Positions 17,534 through 27,838 are shown, numbered from the stretch's first letter. The stretch is DNA of 64,000 nt from Aquibacillus rhizosphaerae (GCF_030282825.1 NZ_JASTZU010000034.1:62001-126000), one strand, 5' to 3'. Numbers and translations: made by a program. Notes: generated from the sequence alone by a model not told the origin.

Positions 17534-17544
17534 TTAGAATGGAT

Positions 17545-17583
17545 AAACACTTATTAGTTTGTATAATAAGTGTTTTGTTTTTT
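17545..17583 (+). terminator. intrinsic terminator after gudB
   Basis: Stem AAACACTTATTA/TAATAAGTGTTT, seven-base loop, then a T-rich run. Confidence 0.85.
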
Positions 17584-17665
17584 GTCATAATGTTTATAAG
17601 TGGCTTATTTATTATGTCTTTATTATAGTAGTCTATATATAGGTGTGGAAGGAGAGGTTGGTATA

Positions 17666-18640
17666 GTGAATAGGGAACATACAATTATAGTAGGAGCAGG
17701 CCCTTGTGGCCTGTCAACTGCTATTGAATTACAAAAACGAGGCGTAACCCCTTTACTTATTGAAAAAGGTAATGTAGTTAATTCCATTTATAATTATCCA
17801 ACACATCAAACCTTTTTTAGTTCAAGTGATCGGTTAGAAATTGGTGAAATTCCCTTTATAACAGAAAAGAAAAAGCCTGTTAGAAATCAGGCTCTAGCGT
17901 ATTATCGTACGGTTGCGAAGAGAATGTCATTGCGAATTAATAGTTTTGAACGTGTGTTGTCTGTTAAGAAACTGAAAGAAACCTTTATTGTCCATACGAT
18001 AAACAATAAAGGTGTGGAGAATGATTATGAAGCGAGTAATGTAGTAGTATCCACCGGCTATTATGACCAACCTAATTATTTGGGGATTAAAGGTGAGGAA
18101 TTAAACAAGGTGAGTCATTATTTCAAAGAAGCACATCCATTTTATGATAAAGACGTGGTAGTAATTGGTGGTAAAAACTCCGCAGTCGATGCTACACTTG
18201 AACTACATAATGCGGGTGCCCGGATTACTGTTTTATATAGGGGATTAGACTATTCCTCAAGCGTTAAACCATGGATTTTGCCTGAATTCGAAGCATTAGT
18301 TCGAAAAGGGGTGGTTCAAATGGAATTTAATAGTTGCATCAAAAAGATTACTGAAACGGACGTTTATTATGAAGTCGCAGGTGTAGAAAAAAGTATAAAA
18401 AATGACTTTGTCTTTGCAATGACTGGATATCAACCAGACCAACACTTTTTAACTGACATGGGCATAGAAATTGATGAAGTGACAGGAAGACCTGTTTTTA
18501 ACGATGAAACAATGGAATCTAATGTTGAAGGGATTTTTATATCAGGTGTTATAGCAGCAGGTTATAATAATAATGAGATCTTTATAGAAAATGGCCGTTT
18601 TCATGGTGAATTGATTGCAAATAAAATAGCTAACCAATAA
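17666..18640 (+). CDS. ypdA: bacillithiol-disulfide reductase YpdA (Bdr)
   Basis: 324 residues from a GTG at 17666, giving the same length as B. subtilis YpdA; a ggaggagagg-like site (ggaaggagagg) stands upstream, and longer readings would translate it. FAD fold GAGPCGLSTAIELQ (about 11-24) and NADPH fold VVIGGKNSAVDATLEL. The C14 equivalent in the GPCG motif is the cysteine known to be needed for bacillithiol-disulfide reduction. With BshA at 58.4 kb it indicates a bacillithiol redox system. Confidence 0.92.
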   Translation: MNREHTIIVGAGPCGLSTAIELQKRGVTPLLIEKGNVVNSIYNYPTHQTFFSSSDRLEIGEIPFITEKKKPVRNQALAYYRTVAKRMSLRINSFERVLSVKKLKETFIVHTINNKGVENDYEASNVVVSTGYYDQPNYLGIKGEELNKVSHYFKEAHPFYDKDVVVIGGKNSAVDATLELHNAGARITVLYRGLDYSSSVKPWILPEFEALVRKGVVQMEFNSCIKKITETDVYYEVAGVEKSIKNDFVFAMTGYQPDQHFLTDMGIEIDEVTGRPVFNDETMESNVEGIFISGVIAAGYNNNEIFIENGRFHGELIANKIANQ

Positions 18641-18688
18641 AAGTAACCTCCCTGTCCTATTTGTAGACAGGTGAGGTTGCTTTTATTT
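18641..18688. terminator. terminator after ypdA
   Basis: Long stem AAGTAACCTCCCTGTC/GACAGGTGAGGTTGCTT with a mismatch, then TTTATTTT. Confidence 0.8.
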
Positions 18689-18836
18689 TGTTTATCAGGA
18701 ATTAGAGATTTAGTTTATCCTCTGAATAACTACAATTAACATGTACTACGTCGAATTCCAGTCAATCATCTTTGTGGCCCAAGACACTACACTGAGCTTT
18801 TTTTATGAGATTTAAATAATAAGGTTTGTTTCTATT

Positions 18837-19808
18837 TTATATTTCAAAGATTGAGTTCAACTCTGAAGAAATAGCTGTAATTTCAAGAGCTATTAGCAAT
18901 TTTATTCTTGCTTTTTGTCCTGTTAAGCCGTTTGCGAATATCACACCTAAATCTTTCAGATGCCTACCACCACCCGTATAGGCATAGGTGGCTTGAACCG
19001 TTCCCTTAAAACATCTAGAAACTAAAACTACAGGTTTATTGTCAGCAATGAAATCTTTAATGGACACAATAACTTCCGGTGGAATGTTTCCTTGACCAAA
19101 ACCTTCGATTACTAATCCATCAACATTTGATTGCTGAATTGCTCGGATTAGACTACCATCCATTCCCGCATATGCTTTTATAAGCGCAACGTTTTTAGTA
19201 ATATTTTTAATAGGGTAGGATTCATTTGTAATAAGTTTTTGATAGAAATTTACCGCTTGTTTTGTAATGACGCCAATCGGACCAAATTGAGGACTTTGGA
19301 ATGTTGCTACATTACTTGTGGAAGTCTTAGTAACATACTTGGCTGTATGGATTTCATCATTCATTACCACAAGAACACCTTTATCTGTTGCTTCATCACA
19401 TATAGCTACTCGGATAGAACTCATTAAATTATAGGGACCATCTGAGCCTAGTTCATTACTGGACCGCATCGCACCAGTTATAACAACAGGTATTTGAGTA
19501 GCTAGAAAAAGATCGAGAAAATACGCTGTCTCTTCTAGTGTATCTGTACCATGTGTTACAACAATACCATCTATATGATGGGTGCTTATTTTATTGTTTA
19601 TCTTTTTTGCTAGTTCCAACATATGGCTAGGTGTAATATGAGGGGAAGGTAAATTGAATAATATCTCTTCCTCTATATTTGCAATTTCCCGAATCATAGC
19701 AGTCATATTATGTAAGGGATGTGTATTAGCAGTTGTAACAGCACCTGTTGTCAAATCTTCCTCCATAGAAATCGTTCCACCTGTATGAATAACTAGAATA
19801 TTTTTCAT
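18837..19808 (-). CDS. ansA: type I L-asparaginase
   Basis: 323 residues from the ATG at 19808 (a GTG nine bases earlier is possible; no strong ribosome site decides). Both active-site signatures are present: HTGGTISM near the N-terminus and VVTHGTDTLEETAYFL. It hydrolyses asparagine to aspartate and ammonia in the cytoplasm. Transcribed against its neighbours and not found here in B. subtilis, so it may be an insertion between ypdA and prsW. Function next to GudB (ammonia/glutamate) is suggestive only. Confidence 0.9.
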   Translation of the reverse strand: MKNILVIHTGGTISMEEDLTTGAVTTANTHPLHNMTAMIREIANIEEEILFNLPSPHITPSHMLELAKKINNKISTHHIDGIVVTHGTDTLEETAYFLDLFLATQIPVVITGAMRSSNELGSDGPYNLMSSIRVAICDEATDKGVLVVMNDEIHTAKYVTKTSTSNVATFQSPQFGPIGVITKQAVNFYQKLITNESYPIKNITKNVALIKAYAGMDGSLIRAIQQSNVDGLVIEGFGQGNIPPEVIVSIKDFIADNKPVVLVSRCFKGTVQATYAYTGGGRHLKDLGVIFANGLTGQKARIKLLIALEITAISSELNSIFEI

Positions 19809-19896
19809 AACGAACACACCAACTTCATTTCAAGTATTTTCTTTATTCATACTTCATGATACGATTAAAATAAAATAAATGAAAGAGGGTGTCGTT

Positions 19897-20592
19897 ATGT
19901 TTGCTATCCTTTCTGCAGGGATTGCACCGACACTTGCATTAATGTCATTTTTTTATTTGAAAGATAGATTCAATTCAGAACCAATTACCTCTGTGTTAAA
20001 AACATTTATTTACGGAGCTTTATTAGTGTTTCCAATTATGTTTATTCAGTATGCATTTATAGAGGAAGGTATCGGTCAAACGCCATATATTCGTTCATTT
20101 ATTTTAAGTGGACTCCTAGAAGAGTTCTTTAAATGGTTTATATTTTTATATACTGTTTATAAATATACAGAATTCAATTCCTTATATGATGGCATTACGT
20201 ATAGTGTTTCCATTAGTTTAGGATTTGCTACAGTTGAAAATATATTGTATTTAGTAGGACATGGAGTCGAACTAGCTTTTAGTCGTGCGCTCTTTCCGGT
20301 ATCATCGCATGCATTATTTGGTGTTATTATGGGTTATTATTTGGGTAAGGCAAGATATAGTAAATCGGGTTCTAATTTAAACATCATCCTGGCATTATTC
20401 TTTCCAGTATTACTCCATGGAATATATGATTTTATATTAGAATCAATTAAAAGTAATTGGATGTATGTTTTAATCCCTTTTATGATTTTTTTGTGGGCAA
20501 ATGGTTTAAGGAAAGTTAAAAAAGCCAATCAGCATAAACTAGCGGAGCAGGAATATATGATATATGTCTTGAATAAATCGAAGGTGCAGTAA
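19897..20592 (+). CDS. prsW: site-1 protease PrsW
   Basis: 231 residues from the ATG at 19897, seven bases after gaaagaggg. About eight membrane segments. The family's EE motif (LLEEFFKW), an E in TVENILY, and conserved histidines in SSHALFGVIMGYYLG and LLHGIYDF mark the intramembrane metalloprotease-like core. PrsW makes the first cut of anti-sigma factor RsiW in B. subtilis. Its usual neighbour sleB follows. Confidence 0.9.
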   Translation: MFAILSAGIAPTLALMSFFYLKDRFNSEPITSVLKTFIYGALLVFPIMFIQYAFIEEGIGQTPYIRSFILSGLLEEFFKWFIFLYTVYKYTEFNSLYDGITYSVSISLGFATVENILYLVGHGVELAFSRALFPVSSHALFGVIMGYYLGKARYSKSGSNLNIILALFFPVLLHGIYDFILESIKSNWMYVLIPFMIFLWANGLRKVKKANQHKLAEQEYMIYVLNKSKVQ

Positions 20593-20802
20593 TAGCCATA
20601 TTCTCGAATCGAATAGTTAAAAACAATTTTAAACTATTCGATTAACATTTAATAAATTCATTGCTTAATAAAGCAGTGGATTTTTTTGTTTTAAATTCCT
20701 TTTATGATTGTTTAATAATATCCGTATGTATAAAAAACAGTTTCAATCAAAAAATAGACACATAATACATCATGCAAAAACAGCTCTAGGAGGAAAAGGC
20801 CT

Positions 20803-21735
20803 ATGAACATCAAAAGAAAGATGATACTTACGATACTAGCAATAGTCACTGTTACAAGTATTACTGCGACACAAAATATCAAGCCAGTCGAAGCATTTAG
20901 TCAACAAGTAATTCAACAAGGTGCTGTTGGTGAAGATGTTATTGAGTTGCAAGCTAGATTGCAATACCTAGGTTTTTATAACGGTAAAATTGACGGTGTG
21001 TTTGGATGGGGAACTTATTGGGCTCTAAGAAACTTTCAGTATGAATTTGGTTTGGATATAGATGGACTTGCAGGTTCTACTACTAAACAAAAGTTACAGA
21101 AAGCAAGTCAATATGATCAACAATTTATAAAACAGCAATTAAATGCTGGTAATGATTTTACTTACTATGGTGGTACGCCAAAGGAAAATCAAGTTAAACA
21201 AGGAAAAAATCAAGGTAATCAACAGAACCAAAAACAACAGAACCAAAAACAACAGCAACAACAACAACCAAAACAACAACCAAAACAACAACCAACGCAA
21301 GACGAAGGAGCAAATAATGAAGCAGCTGAAACTGATAATTCACCGCCACAACCGACAGCTGTTAATGTGCCAAATGGATTTTCTCAAAATGATATTCAAC
21401 TGATGGCAAATGCTGTATATGGGGAGGCACGTGGTGAGCCACACGAAGGAAAAGTTGCAGTAGCAGCTGTTATCTTAAATCGTGTTGAAAGTCCAACATT
21501 TCCGAATACAGTTTCAGGAGTTATTTTTGAACCAAGAGCATTTACAGCAGTAGCAGATGGGCAAATTTGGCTTACACCAGATGATGCAGCAAGACGAGCG
21601 GTTTTAGATGCCTTAAATGGTTGGGATCCAACAGGTGAAGCTATTTATTATTTTAATCCTGATACAGCCACATCTGGTTGGATTTGGGGAAGGCCACAAA
21701 TTAAAAGAATTGGAAAACACGTATTTTGTATGTAG
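20803..21735 (+). CDS. sleB: spore cortex-lytic enzyme SleB
   Basis: 310 residues, strong ctaggaggaaaa ribosome site. Signal peptide (about 1-31), one peptidoglycan-binding domain (about 38-100; VIELQARLQYLGFYNGKIDGVFGWGT), a glutamine/asparagine/lysine-rich linker (about 127-170), and a C-terminal Hydrolase_2 domain (about 195-310) with the catalytic glutamate in NAVYGEARGE. SleB is a lytic transglycosylase that opens the spore cortex in germination. The Q/N/K-rich linker is longer and simpler than I expect for the family. Forms an operon with ypeB, 16 bases on. Confidence 0.94.
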   Translation: MNIKRKMILTILAIVTVTSITATQNIKPVEAFSQQVIQQGAVGEDVIELQARLQYLGFYNGKIDGVFGWGTYWALRNFQYEFGLDIDGLAGSTTKQKLQKASQYDQQFIKQQLNAGNDFTYYGGTPKENQVKQGKNQGNQQNQKQQNQKQQQQQQPKQQPKQQPTQDEGANNEAAETDNSPPQPTAVNVPNGFSQNDIQLMANAVYGEARGEPHEGKVAVAAVILNRVESPTFPNTVSGVIFEPRAFTAVADGQIWLTPDDAARRAVLDALNGWDPTGEAIYYFNPDTATSGWIWGRPQIKRIGKHVFCM

Positions 21736-21751
21736 GAAGGGTGGATAAATA

Positions 21752-23095
21752 ATGGTTAGATGGTTATTAATTGCTGTGTTAGCAGTAGGTGTTACAGCAA
21801 CAGGTATATGGGGTTATCAAGAACATCAAGAAAAGAATGCTATTTTAGTGCAAGCAGAAAATAACTACCAACGGTCATTTCATGATTTATCCTATCATAT
21901 GGATTTACTTCATGACAAAATCGGAACGACATTGGCAATGAATACAAAAGAACAACTATCGCCACAACTTATCGAAATATGGAGGTTAACATCTGAAGCT
22001 CATTCAGATGTTGGACAGTTACCACTAGCCTTACTACCATTTAACAAGACCGAAGAGTTTTTATCGGAAATTGGTAAGTTTTCCTATCGAACTGCAGTGA
22101 GAGATTTAGAAAATGATCCGCTATCAGACGAGGATATAGATACACTAAAATCATTGTATGAACAATCTGCTGACATAGAAAAAGAATTACGAAAAGTACA
22201 ACATATCGTCTTAGAAGAAAATTTACGCTGGATGGATGTTCAACTAGCTTTAGCTACAAACGATCAGCAGGCAGACAATACGATTATTGATGGTTTTGAG
22301 ACAGTTGAAAAAACAGTTAGTGGCTATTCTGAAGGGAACTTTGGTCCAAGCTTAACTGGAACATCAAAAGAAAACCATGACTATAAATATTTAAATGGCG
22401 AGAAAGTTACTAAAGATGAGGCAATTAAAGAGGCAAAAGAAATGTTTGGTGTTAAAGATGAGACAGAGATTACGATAGCCGAATCAGGTGATGGAGCAAT
22501 TGTTCCTGTTTACAGTGCTTCCTATCGTAATGATGAGAAAAATGGATATATGGACATATCACAACAAGGTGGACATCCATTATCATTAATGGTAAATCGT
22601 GACGTGGCAGAACCAAAAATCAGTCTAAATGAAGCTATGGAGCAGGCGTTGGACTACTTGGAAGAAAAAGGGTTTGATAATATGGAAATCTTTCAGAGTA
22701 GCCAGTATGATAATGTTGGTGTATTCAACTTTTTGTATAGACAGGATAATATAAGAATTTATCCAGATTCTATACAAGTAAAAGTTGCATTGGACAACGG
22801 AGATATTTTAGGTTTTTCATCGAAAGACTTTTTTAGGAACCATCAAGAACGGACTATCAATGAACCTGAGTTAACAAATGAAGATGCTAAAGGAAAAGTG
22901 AATCCCAATGTTGAAATACAGGATGAACATGTTGCTGTGATTGAAAATGATTTAGGCGAAGAAGTTTTGACATACGCATTCTTTGGAACACTTGGTAATG
23001 ATACTTACCGAATTTTTATTGATGCAAATACTGGAGTCGAAGTAAAAGTGGAGAAATTACAAGGTGCTGAAAATAAGTTTGAAGAATCTGCTTAG
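21752..23095 (+). CDS. ypeB: germination protein YpeB
   Basis: 447 residues. N-terminal membrane anchor (about 3-20), a helical N-domain, then PepSY-like repeats (GEKVTKDEAIKEAKEMFG, ...SLNEAMEQALDYLEEKG, ...LTNEDAKGKVNP). YpeB is needed for stable localisation and control of SleB in the dormant spore, and the two depend on each other. Directly follows sleB; terminator after it. Confidence 0.93.
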   Translation: MVRWLLIAVLAVGVTATGIWGYQEHQEKNAILVQAENNYQRSFHDLSYHMDLLHDKIGTTLAMNTKEQLSPQLIEIWRLTSEAHSDVGQLPLALLPFNKTEEFLSEIGKFSYRTAVRDLENDPLSDEDIDTLKSLYEQSADIEKELRKVQHIVLEENLRWMDVQLALATNDQQADNTIIDGFETVEKTVSGYSEGNFGPSLTGTSKENHDYKYLNGEKVTKDEAIKEAKEMFGVKDETEITIAESGDGAIVPVYSASYRNDEKNGYMDISQQGGHPLSLMVNRDVAEPKISLNEAMEQALDYLEEKGFDNMEIFQSSQYDNVGVFNFLYRQDNIRIYPDSIQVKVALDNGDILGFSSKDFFRNHQERTINEPELTNEDAKGKVNPNVEIQDEHVAVIENDLGEEVLTYAFFGTLGNDTYRIFIDANTGVEVKVEKLQGAENKFEESA

Positions 23096-23127
23096 GGAAA
23101 GGTTTACACCTTTCCCTTTTTCCCTTT
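23095..23127 (+). terminator. intrinsic terminator after ypeB
   Basis: Stem GGGAAAGGT/ACCTTTCCC, four-base loop, then TTTTTCCCTTTTTTT. Confidence 0.85.
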
Positions 23128-23260
23128 TTTTGAGATAATATAAATTGAATTATACTTACCTTCTACAGGATAAGAAAATAAACTTTTTAAAAGGTAAGTC
23201 CTATAATCCTTTAACGCATACATATAGACAGAATTCACTTTGGGGAGAGAGGCATAACCA

Positions 23261-23917
23261 TTGATTAAGATAGGTACTCCAATTACATTAGAATATTATA
23301 ATGAAGAGAACATTGAAAAGTATAAGTGTAAGATAGTTGAACTAGAAGGAGCTACAATTTATATTGACTACCCGATCAATGAAACCAGCGGGAGAACTGG
23401 TATATTTTCTAAAGGTTCTGAGTTTATAGCAAGTTTTGTTGGAAAAGACAATAGTGTTTACCGTTTTGAAACAGTTTTAAAAGGGAAAAAAACCAGTAAT
23501 ATTCCGATGTTACTGTTACATTATCCCGAGAATGAATTAACTAGAATACAACGAAGAGAGTATGTTAGGGTTATGACTGCGATTGATGTATCCATTCATG
23601 AGAACGAGGGACATCTTTCGCCTTTCACTACAATCACTTATGATATAAGTGGTGGAGGACTATCTATAATAATTCCGGAAAATTATACATTCATACCTAA
23701 AATGTTGTTAAATGTATGGCTTGTTCTTCCAATGGAATCGGGCAAATTTTCATATATTAATGCAACAACAGAGGTTATACGTGTGAATAAACGCGATGGG
23801 AATAAAAAAGATTTATTGTCTCTTAAATTTGTAGAAATCAAAGATAAAGATAGACAAGAAATTATCCGTTATTGTTTTGAAAATCAGTTGAAAAGCCGAA
23901 AAAGAGGTTTAAATTAA
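23261..23917 (+). CDS. motI: PilZ-domain c-di-GMP receptor YpfA (MotI/DgrA)
   Basis: 218 residues, TTG start eight bases after an agagagg site. N-terminal YcgR-like domain (about 1-90) and C-terminal PilZ domain (about 95-215) with the two c-di-GMP binding motifs: QRREYVR and DISGGG. In B. subtilis the homologue binds c-di-GMP and then acts on MotA as a flagellar clutch. Both motifs are intact, so ligand binding is likely. Confidence 0.9.
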   Translation: MIKIGTPITLEYYNEENIEKYKCKIVELEGATIYIDYPINETSGRTGIFSKGSEFIASFVGKDNSVYRFETVLKGKKTSNIPMLLLHYPENELTRIQRREYVRVMTAIDVSIHENEGHLSPFTTITYDISGGGLSIIIPENYTFIPKMLLNVWLVLPMESGKFSYINATTEVIRVNKRDGNKKDLLSLKFVEIKDKDRQEIIRYCFENQLKSRKRGLN

Positions 23918-23971
23918 TCGTATATTTATGGGTATATAAGTTATAATAACTAACAAAAAAAGGTGAAAACA

Positions 23972-24169
23972 ATGAGACGTGTTGAAAGATGGATTGTTAC
24001 GTTACTATTAATTCAAACCTTCCTTTTGGTAGTTACACAATTTCTTATAAGTAACTCAGAAATCCAAGTGTATGTTGATCCAGTTTATCAATACTTGGGT
24101 GTTTTTAAAGATGAAGACTCCTCTATAAAAACAATAGACCACATTTTAAAAAATGTGTTATCCTTTTAA
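23972..24169 (+). CDS. ypfB: YpfB, small membrane protein (DUF5359 family)
   Basis: 65 residues from the ATG at 23972 after an aaaggtg site (a GTG nine bases earlier overlaps that site). One membrane segment (WIVTLLLIQTFLLVVTQFLI, about 6-26) and a short extracytoplasmic tail. Lies between ypfA and cmk as in B. subtilis. Function unknown. Confidence 0.8.
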   Translation: MRRVERWIVTLLLIQTFLLVVTQFLISNSEIQVYVDPVYQYLGVFKDEDSSIKTIDHILKNVLSF

Positions 24170-24242
24170 AGGTGGGCAGTGAGTCAAACACCCATCACAG
24201 AATATTATTCAGTTAATCGATAGAGAGGGAGAAAAATTAGTA

Positions 24243-24941
24243 ATGGTAACAAACAAAATCGCAATTGCAATTGATGGCCCTGCTGCTGCAGGAAAAAGCA
24301 CAGTAGCTAAAAAGGTAGCAAGATATTTAGAGTATATCTACATAGATACAGGAGCAATGTATCGGTCATTAACATATAAAGCTTTACAAAAAGAGATTGA
24401 TTTAGAAAATGAAAACAAATTATTTGAATTATTAAAGCAAACAACGATTGATTTAAAACAAGGTAAGGAAAGTCAAAAAGTATTTCTTGATGGAGAAGAT
24501 GTTACAACGGATATTAGAACGGATGTTGTAACTAATAACGTTTCTGTTGTTGCCAAGCATTCTAGTGTGCGTAAAGAAATGGTTGCAAGGCAACAATTCC
24601 TTGCTCAAAAACGCCAAGTTGTTATGGATGGGCGTGATATAGGAACGCATGTTATACCAAATGCAGAAGTCAAAATTTTCTTAATAGCTTCAGTAGAAGA
24701 AAGAGCTTTGAGAAGGCATAAAGAAAATATTGATAAGGGCTACCCTTCTGAATTAGAAAAGTTGAAAAAAGAAATAGAGAAAAGAGACCAATTAGATTCA
24801 GAACGTGAAGCAGCCCCGTTAATTAAAGCAGATGATGCAATTGAAATTGATACAACTTCTTTAAGTATTGATGATGTTGTTGATCGTATTTTGGGAGTTG
24901 TAGAAAAAGTAAAAGGGAGATTAACGGATGAGTCTATATAA
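24243..24941 (+). CDS. cmk: cytidylate kinase
   Basis: 232 residues. Walker [10 protein letters not shown] near the N-terminus, then [22 protein letters not shown] and [20 protein letters not shown], all standard for CMP/dCMP kinase. It makes CDP and dCDP from CMP and dCMP. The ATG has a gggag site at slightly long spacing. It overlaps plsC by 14 bases. Confidence 0.95.
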   Translation: MVTNKIAIAIDGPAAAGKSTVAKKVARYLEYIYIDTGAMYRSLTYKALQKEIDLENENKLFELLKQTTIDLKQGKESQKVFLDGEDVTTDIRTDVVTNNVSVVAKHSSVRKEMVARQQFLAQKRQVVMDGRDIGTHVIPNAEVKIFLIASVEERALRRHKENIDKGYPSELEKLKKEIEKRDQLDSEREAAPLIKADDAIEIDTTSLSIDDVVDRILGVVEKVKGRLTDESI

Positions 24942-25506
24942 ATTTGCCAGATTTGTTGTCGGTCTTATATTAAAACCCTTATATAGAATTAAAGTAAGTG
25001 GTAAAGAAAATGTGCCTAAAGAGGGACCTGTTATTATTTGTTCAAATCATATATCTAATTTCGATCCACCAGTAGTTGGCATTACATGTCCTAGAGATAT
25101 TTATTTTATGGCAAAAGAGGAATTGTTCAAAAATAAAATTCTAGGAGGCTTGCTACCGAAAATACATGCTTTTCCAATCAAAAGAGGTATGAAAGATAGA
25201 AATGCTTTAAGGCGTGGTTTAGAAATATTAAAAGAAGGCGAAACACTAGGCTTATTTCCTGAAGGTACGAGAAGTAAGACTGGTGAAATCGGTCAAGGGT
25301 TAGCAGGAGCAGGTTTTTTTGCAGTTCGATCCGATGCTATTATCGTTCCATGTGCGATTATTGGACCTTATCAAAAGATGAAGCCATTAAAAGTTATTTA
25401 CGGTCCTCCAGTTAATATGAAGGAGTTAAGAGAGAATAAAGCTTCAGCAAAAGAAGTCACAGACGCTATTATGGCTGATATTAAAAAATTGATTGAAAAT
25501 AATTAA
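24928..25506 (+). CDS. plsC: 1-acyl-sn-glycerol-3-phosphate acyltransferase
   Basis: 192 residues. Acyltransferase motif I NHISNFDP (catalytic His and Asp) and motif III FPEGTRS, with a hydrophobic N-terminus. It adds the second acyl chain to form phosphatidic acid at the membrane. Overlaps cmk by 14 bases and precedes the S1-like gene, as in B. subtilis. Confidence 0.93.
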   Translation: MSLYKFARFVVGLILKPLYRIKVSGKENVPKEGPVIICSNHISNFDPPVVGITCPRDIYFMAKEELFKNKILGGLLPKIHAFPIKRGMKDRNALRRGLEILKEGETLGLFPEGTRSKTGEIGQGLAGAGFFAVRSDAIIVPCAIIGPYQKMKPLKVIYGPPVNMKELRENKASAKEVTDAIMADIKKLIENN

Positions 25507-25605
25507 TATTCAACTATTGCTTGACAAATAGGTATAAATGTTAGAACTTAGAAAAAAGGACATATCATTAAGTTGATGTATTGGAAATCGAAGGAGGTCA
25601 CTTTT

Positions 25606-26745
25606 GTGGATGAAATGAACAATGAACTGTCAGAATTCAAGGAGTTATCAGTAGGTGAAAAGGTTACTGGAAAAGTAGTAAAAGTGGAGGAGAAACAAGT
25701 ACTAGTTGATATCGGGTATAAAGTTGACGGTATTATTCCTATTAGCGAATTATCAAGCATGCACTTAGAGAAAGCTACGGATGCAGTTAGTGAGGGAGAA
25801 GAACTCACATTAAAAATTAAAAAGATAGAAGATGAAGAAATTATCTTGTCAAAACGATCTGTTGACTCTGATCAAGCATGGGAAGTATTACAACAAAAGT
25901 TTGAAAGTGGAGAAGTATTTGAAGCTGAGGTAAATGATGTAGTAAAAGGTGGATTAGTTGTTGATGTGGGGTTACGTGGATTTATTCCTGCTTCTTTAGT
26001 TGAAACACATTATGTCGAAGATTTCTCAGATTATAAAGATAAGAAACTAAGTTTAAAAGTAGTTGAACTAGATCGTGAACAAAATCGTGTGATTCTGTCA
26101 CACCGTGCTGTTGTTGAAGCCGATGAAGCATCCAAAAAACAAGATGTTATTCAGTCTATCGAACAAGGACAAGTACTAGATGGTAAGGTACAAAGAATAA
26201 CAAACTTTGGTGTATTTGTTGATTTAGGTGGAATTGATGGTTTAGTTCATATTTCACAGTTATCTCATGAGCATGTAGAAAAAGCTTCTGATGTCGTTTC
26301 GGAAGGTGATCAGATTAAAGTGAAAGTATTATCTGTTGACCGTGATAATGAACGTATATCTCTATCTCTTAAAGAAACACAGCCTGGCCCTTGGGAGACG
26401 ATTGATGAGAAAATTGAAGTTGGTTCTATTGTTGAAGGAACAGTTAAGAGACTTGTGAATTTCGGTGCTTTTGTAGAAGTATTACCAGGAGTAGAAGGTC
26501 TAGTTCATATTTCACAAATTTCTACAGAGCATATTGGAACGCCCCAAGAGGTTTTAGATGTTGGACAAAAAGTTCAAGTGAAAGTCTTGGATGTTAACGA
26601 GAATGAGAAGCGTATTTCCTTAAGTATTAAAGAAATTGAAGTGGAAAGAAATCAAGAGGAATTAAAACAATATACGAAAGAAGAAGATCATTCAGGCTTC
26701 CAATTGGGTGACATGATTGGAAACAAACTAGATAAATATAAATAA
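25606..26745 (+). CDS. ypfD: S1-domain RNA-binding protein YpfD (RpsA homologue)
   Basis: 379 residues from the GTG at 25606, seven bases after aaggaggt. Four S1 domains (about 13-85, 103-170, 188-256, 273-341), each with the V-x-GGLV/GF-V-VPGVEGLVHIS type core. Typical of the short S1-like protein of Bacillota, with four rather than six domains and a doubtful role in the ribosome. Stand-alone terminator after it. Confidence 0.93.
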   Translation: MDEMNNELSEFKELSVGEKVTGKVVKVEEKQVLVDIGYKVDGIIPISELSSMHLEKATDAVSEGEELTLKIKKIEDEEIILSKRSVDSDQAWEVLQQKFESGEVFEAEVNDVVKGGLVVDVGLRGFIPASLVETHYVEDFSDYKDKKLSLKVVELDREQNRVILSHRAVVEADEASKKQDVIQSIEQGQVLDGKVQRITNFGVFVDLGGIDGLVHISQLSHEHVEKASDVVSEGDQIKVKVLSVDRDNERISLSLKETQPGPWETIDEKIEVGSIVEGTVKRLVNFGAFVEVLPGVEGLVHISQISTEHIGTPQEVLDVGQKVQVKVLDVNENEKRISLSIKEIEVERNQEELKQYTKEEDHSGFQLGDMIGNKLDKYK

Positions 26746-26755
26746 TTCAAAATAT

Positions 26756-26791
26756 TTGAGAGGAACAACTAAATAGTTGTTCCTCTCTTTT
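26756..26791 (+). terminator. intrinsic terminator after ypfD
   Basis: Stem GAGAGGAACAACT/AGTTGTTCCTCTC with a TTTT tail. Confidence 0.88.
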
Positions 26792-27232
26792 CATTCACGG
26801 AAATTTAAAAATATACACCCTCTGTACAACCTGTAACAACTCCAGCTGAATCCTAGGCTTTAAAAATCCTTGCTTTGTATGCTTCAGCCTGCTCTTTCCC
26901 CATTGGACTTTGAAACAATATTCATGAAAATACAAGGAACGAAAACGATAATAAGATGTATTCCAATAGTAGAGTATAATACGTACATTCTCTAAATAGA
27001 AATATCGCTTGATGTAATGCCACCCGAAGTATTTGTCGGTATATAACACTTCATAATCCCATCAAACTCAATTAAACATACCAAGAGATCCTTTTAATAA
27101 CACAAGCAATAGAGTTAATAGTTTGGTAGTTGTTTTAATCGATACATATTCATTTTTAAAATAATTTCGTACAAATAAGATGTTTAGATTGGATGAATTA
27201 TAGCCATAATGCTTAATGGTAGGTGGGGCAAA
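26792..27232. other. 440-base region with no supported gene
   Basis: A minus-strand open frame of 84 codons exists here but has no ribosome site and no family I recognise. B. subtilis has a small gene (ypzI) in this interval; nothing like it is visible. The yphA promoter should be near the 3' end. Confidence 0.5.
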
Positions 27233-27838
27233 ATGGATGGACTGTTTTTTTATTGGATGGGTTGGATTATATGGATTTTAATTACTTTTTTAATGAAGAA
27301 AAATAGAAATCGTACGATTTTAGGGCTTGGGATATTAATACTTATTTTGTTTTCTGACACGATAATAACCATAGGAAATTTAGATGTAAATGTAGCTTTA
27401 ATTTTATTATACTTTGCCGCAATGTTTGTATTGGCTAGTAGAAAGGATTGGATTATAAATACAATTTGGTCTTTAGCAATTGTATTCGGCTATGCTGGAA
27501 TTTTATTTTGGGAACAGATAAGTCCTATCTGGTTATTCGTTCCAAGAACAATAATAATCCCAGTTATCGGTTTTGTATTTCTTAGTTTTTTATCTCGATC
27601 TTTTGTCGTAAAGTGTGTGATTTGGTGTTTAGGAATTACTACAGGAGAAGTTATCCATGGTCTTATCTTACATAGTTATGGTTTTTCTGAATCTATAGGA
27701 GAGTTAGCATTTTTGGATTTAGTGTTTATAGAAATTGCATTTCTTTTAGTGAATCTATTTATAAAAGAAACTCGGGTGAGACTAGATTTGTTTACCCAAT
27801 CAATTGAGAAACAAAGAAAGAGGTGGACACATGAATGA
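27233..27838 (+). CDS. yphA: YphA-like membrane protein
   Basis: 201 residues from the ATG at 27233 following aggtggggcaaa. About six membrane segments with little hydrophilic sequence. Identification is mainly by place (before yphB and der, as in B. subtilis) and by topology. Its stop overlaps the yphB start by eight bases. Function unknown. Confidence 0.75.
   Translation: MDGLFFYWMGWIIWILITFLMKKNRNRTILGLGILILILFSDTIITIGNLDVNVALILLYFAAMFVLASRKDWIINTIWSLAIVFGYAGILFWEQISPIWLFVPRTIIIPVIGFVFLSFLSRSFVVKCVIWCLGITTGEVIHGLILHSYGFSESIGELAFLDLVFIEIAFLLVNLFIKETRVRLDLFTQSIEKQRKRWTHE

Noticed and set aside
21180-21300. CAA-rich tandem repeats as a possible CRISPR or structural repeat
   Set aside because: They are in-frame codons of the SleB linker with no spacer pattern.
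26795-27049. 84-codon minus-strand open frame downstream of ypfD
   Set aside because: No ribosome site, unusual aromatic-rich composition, no family recognised; begins right beside the ypfD terminator.
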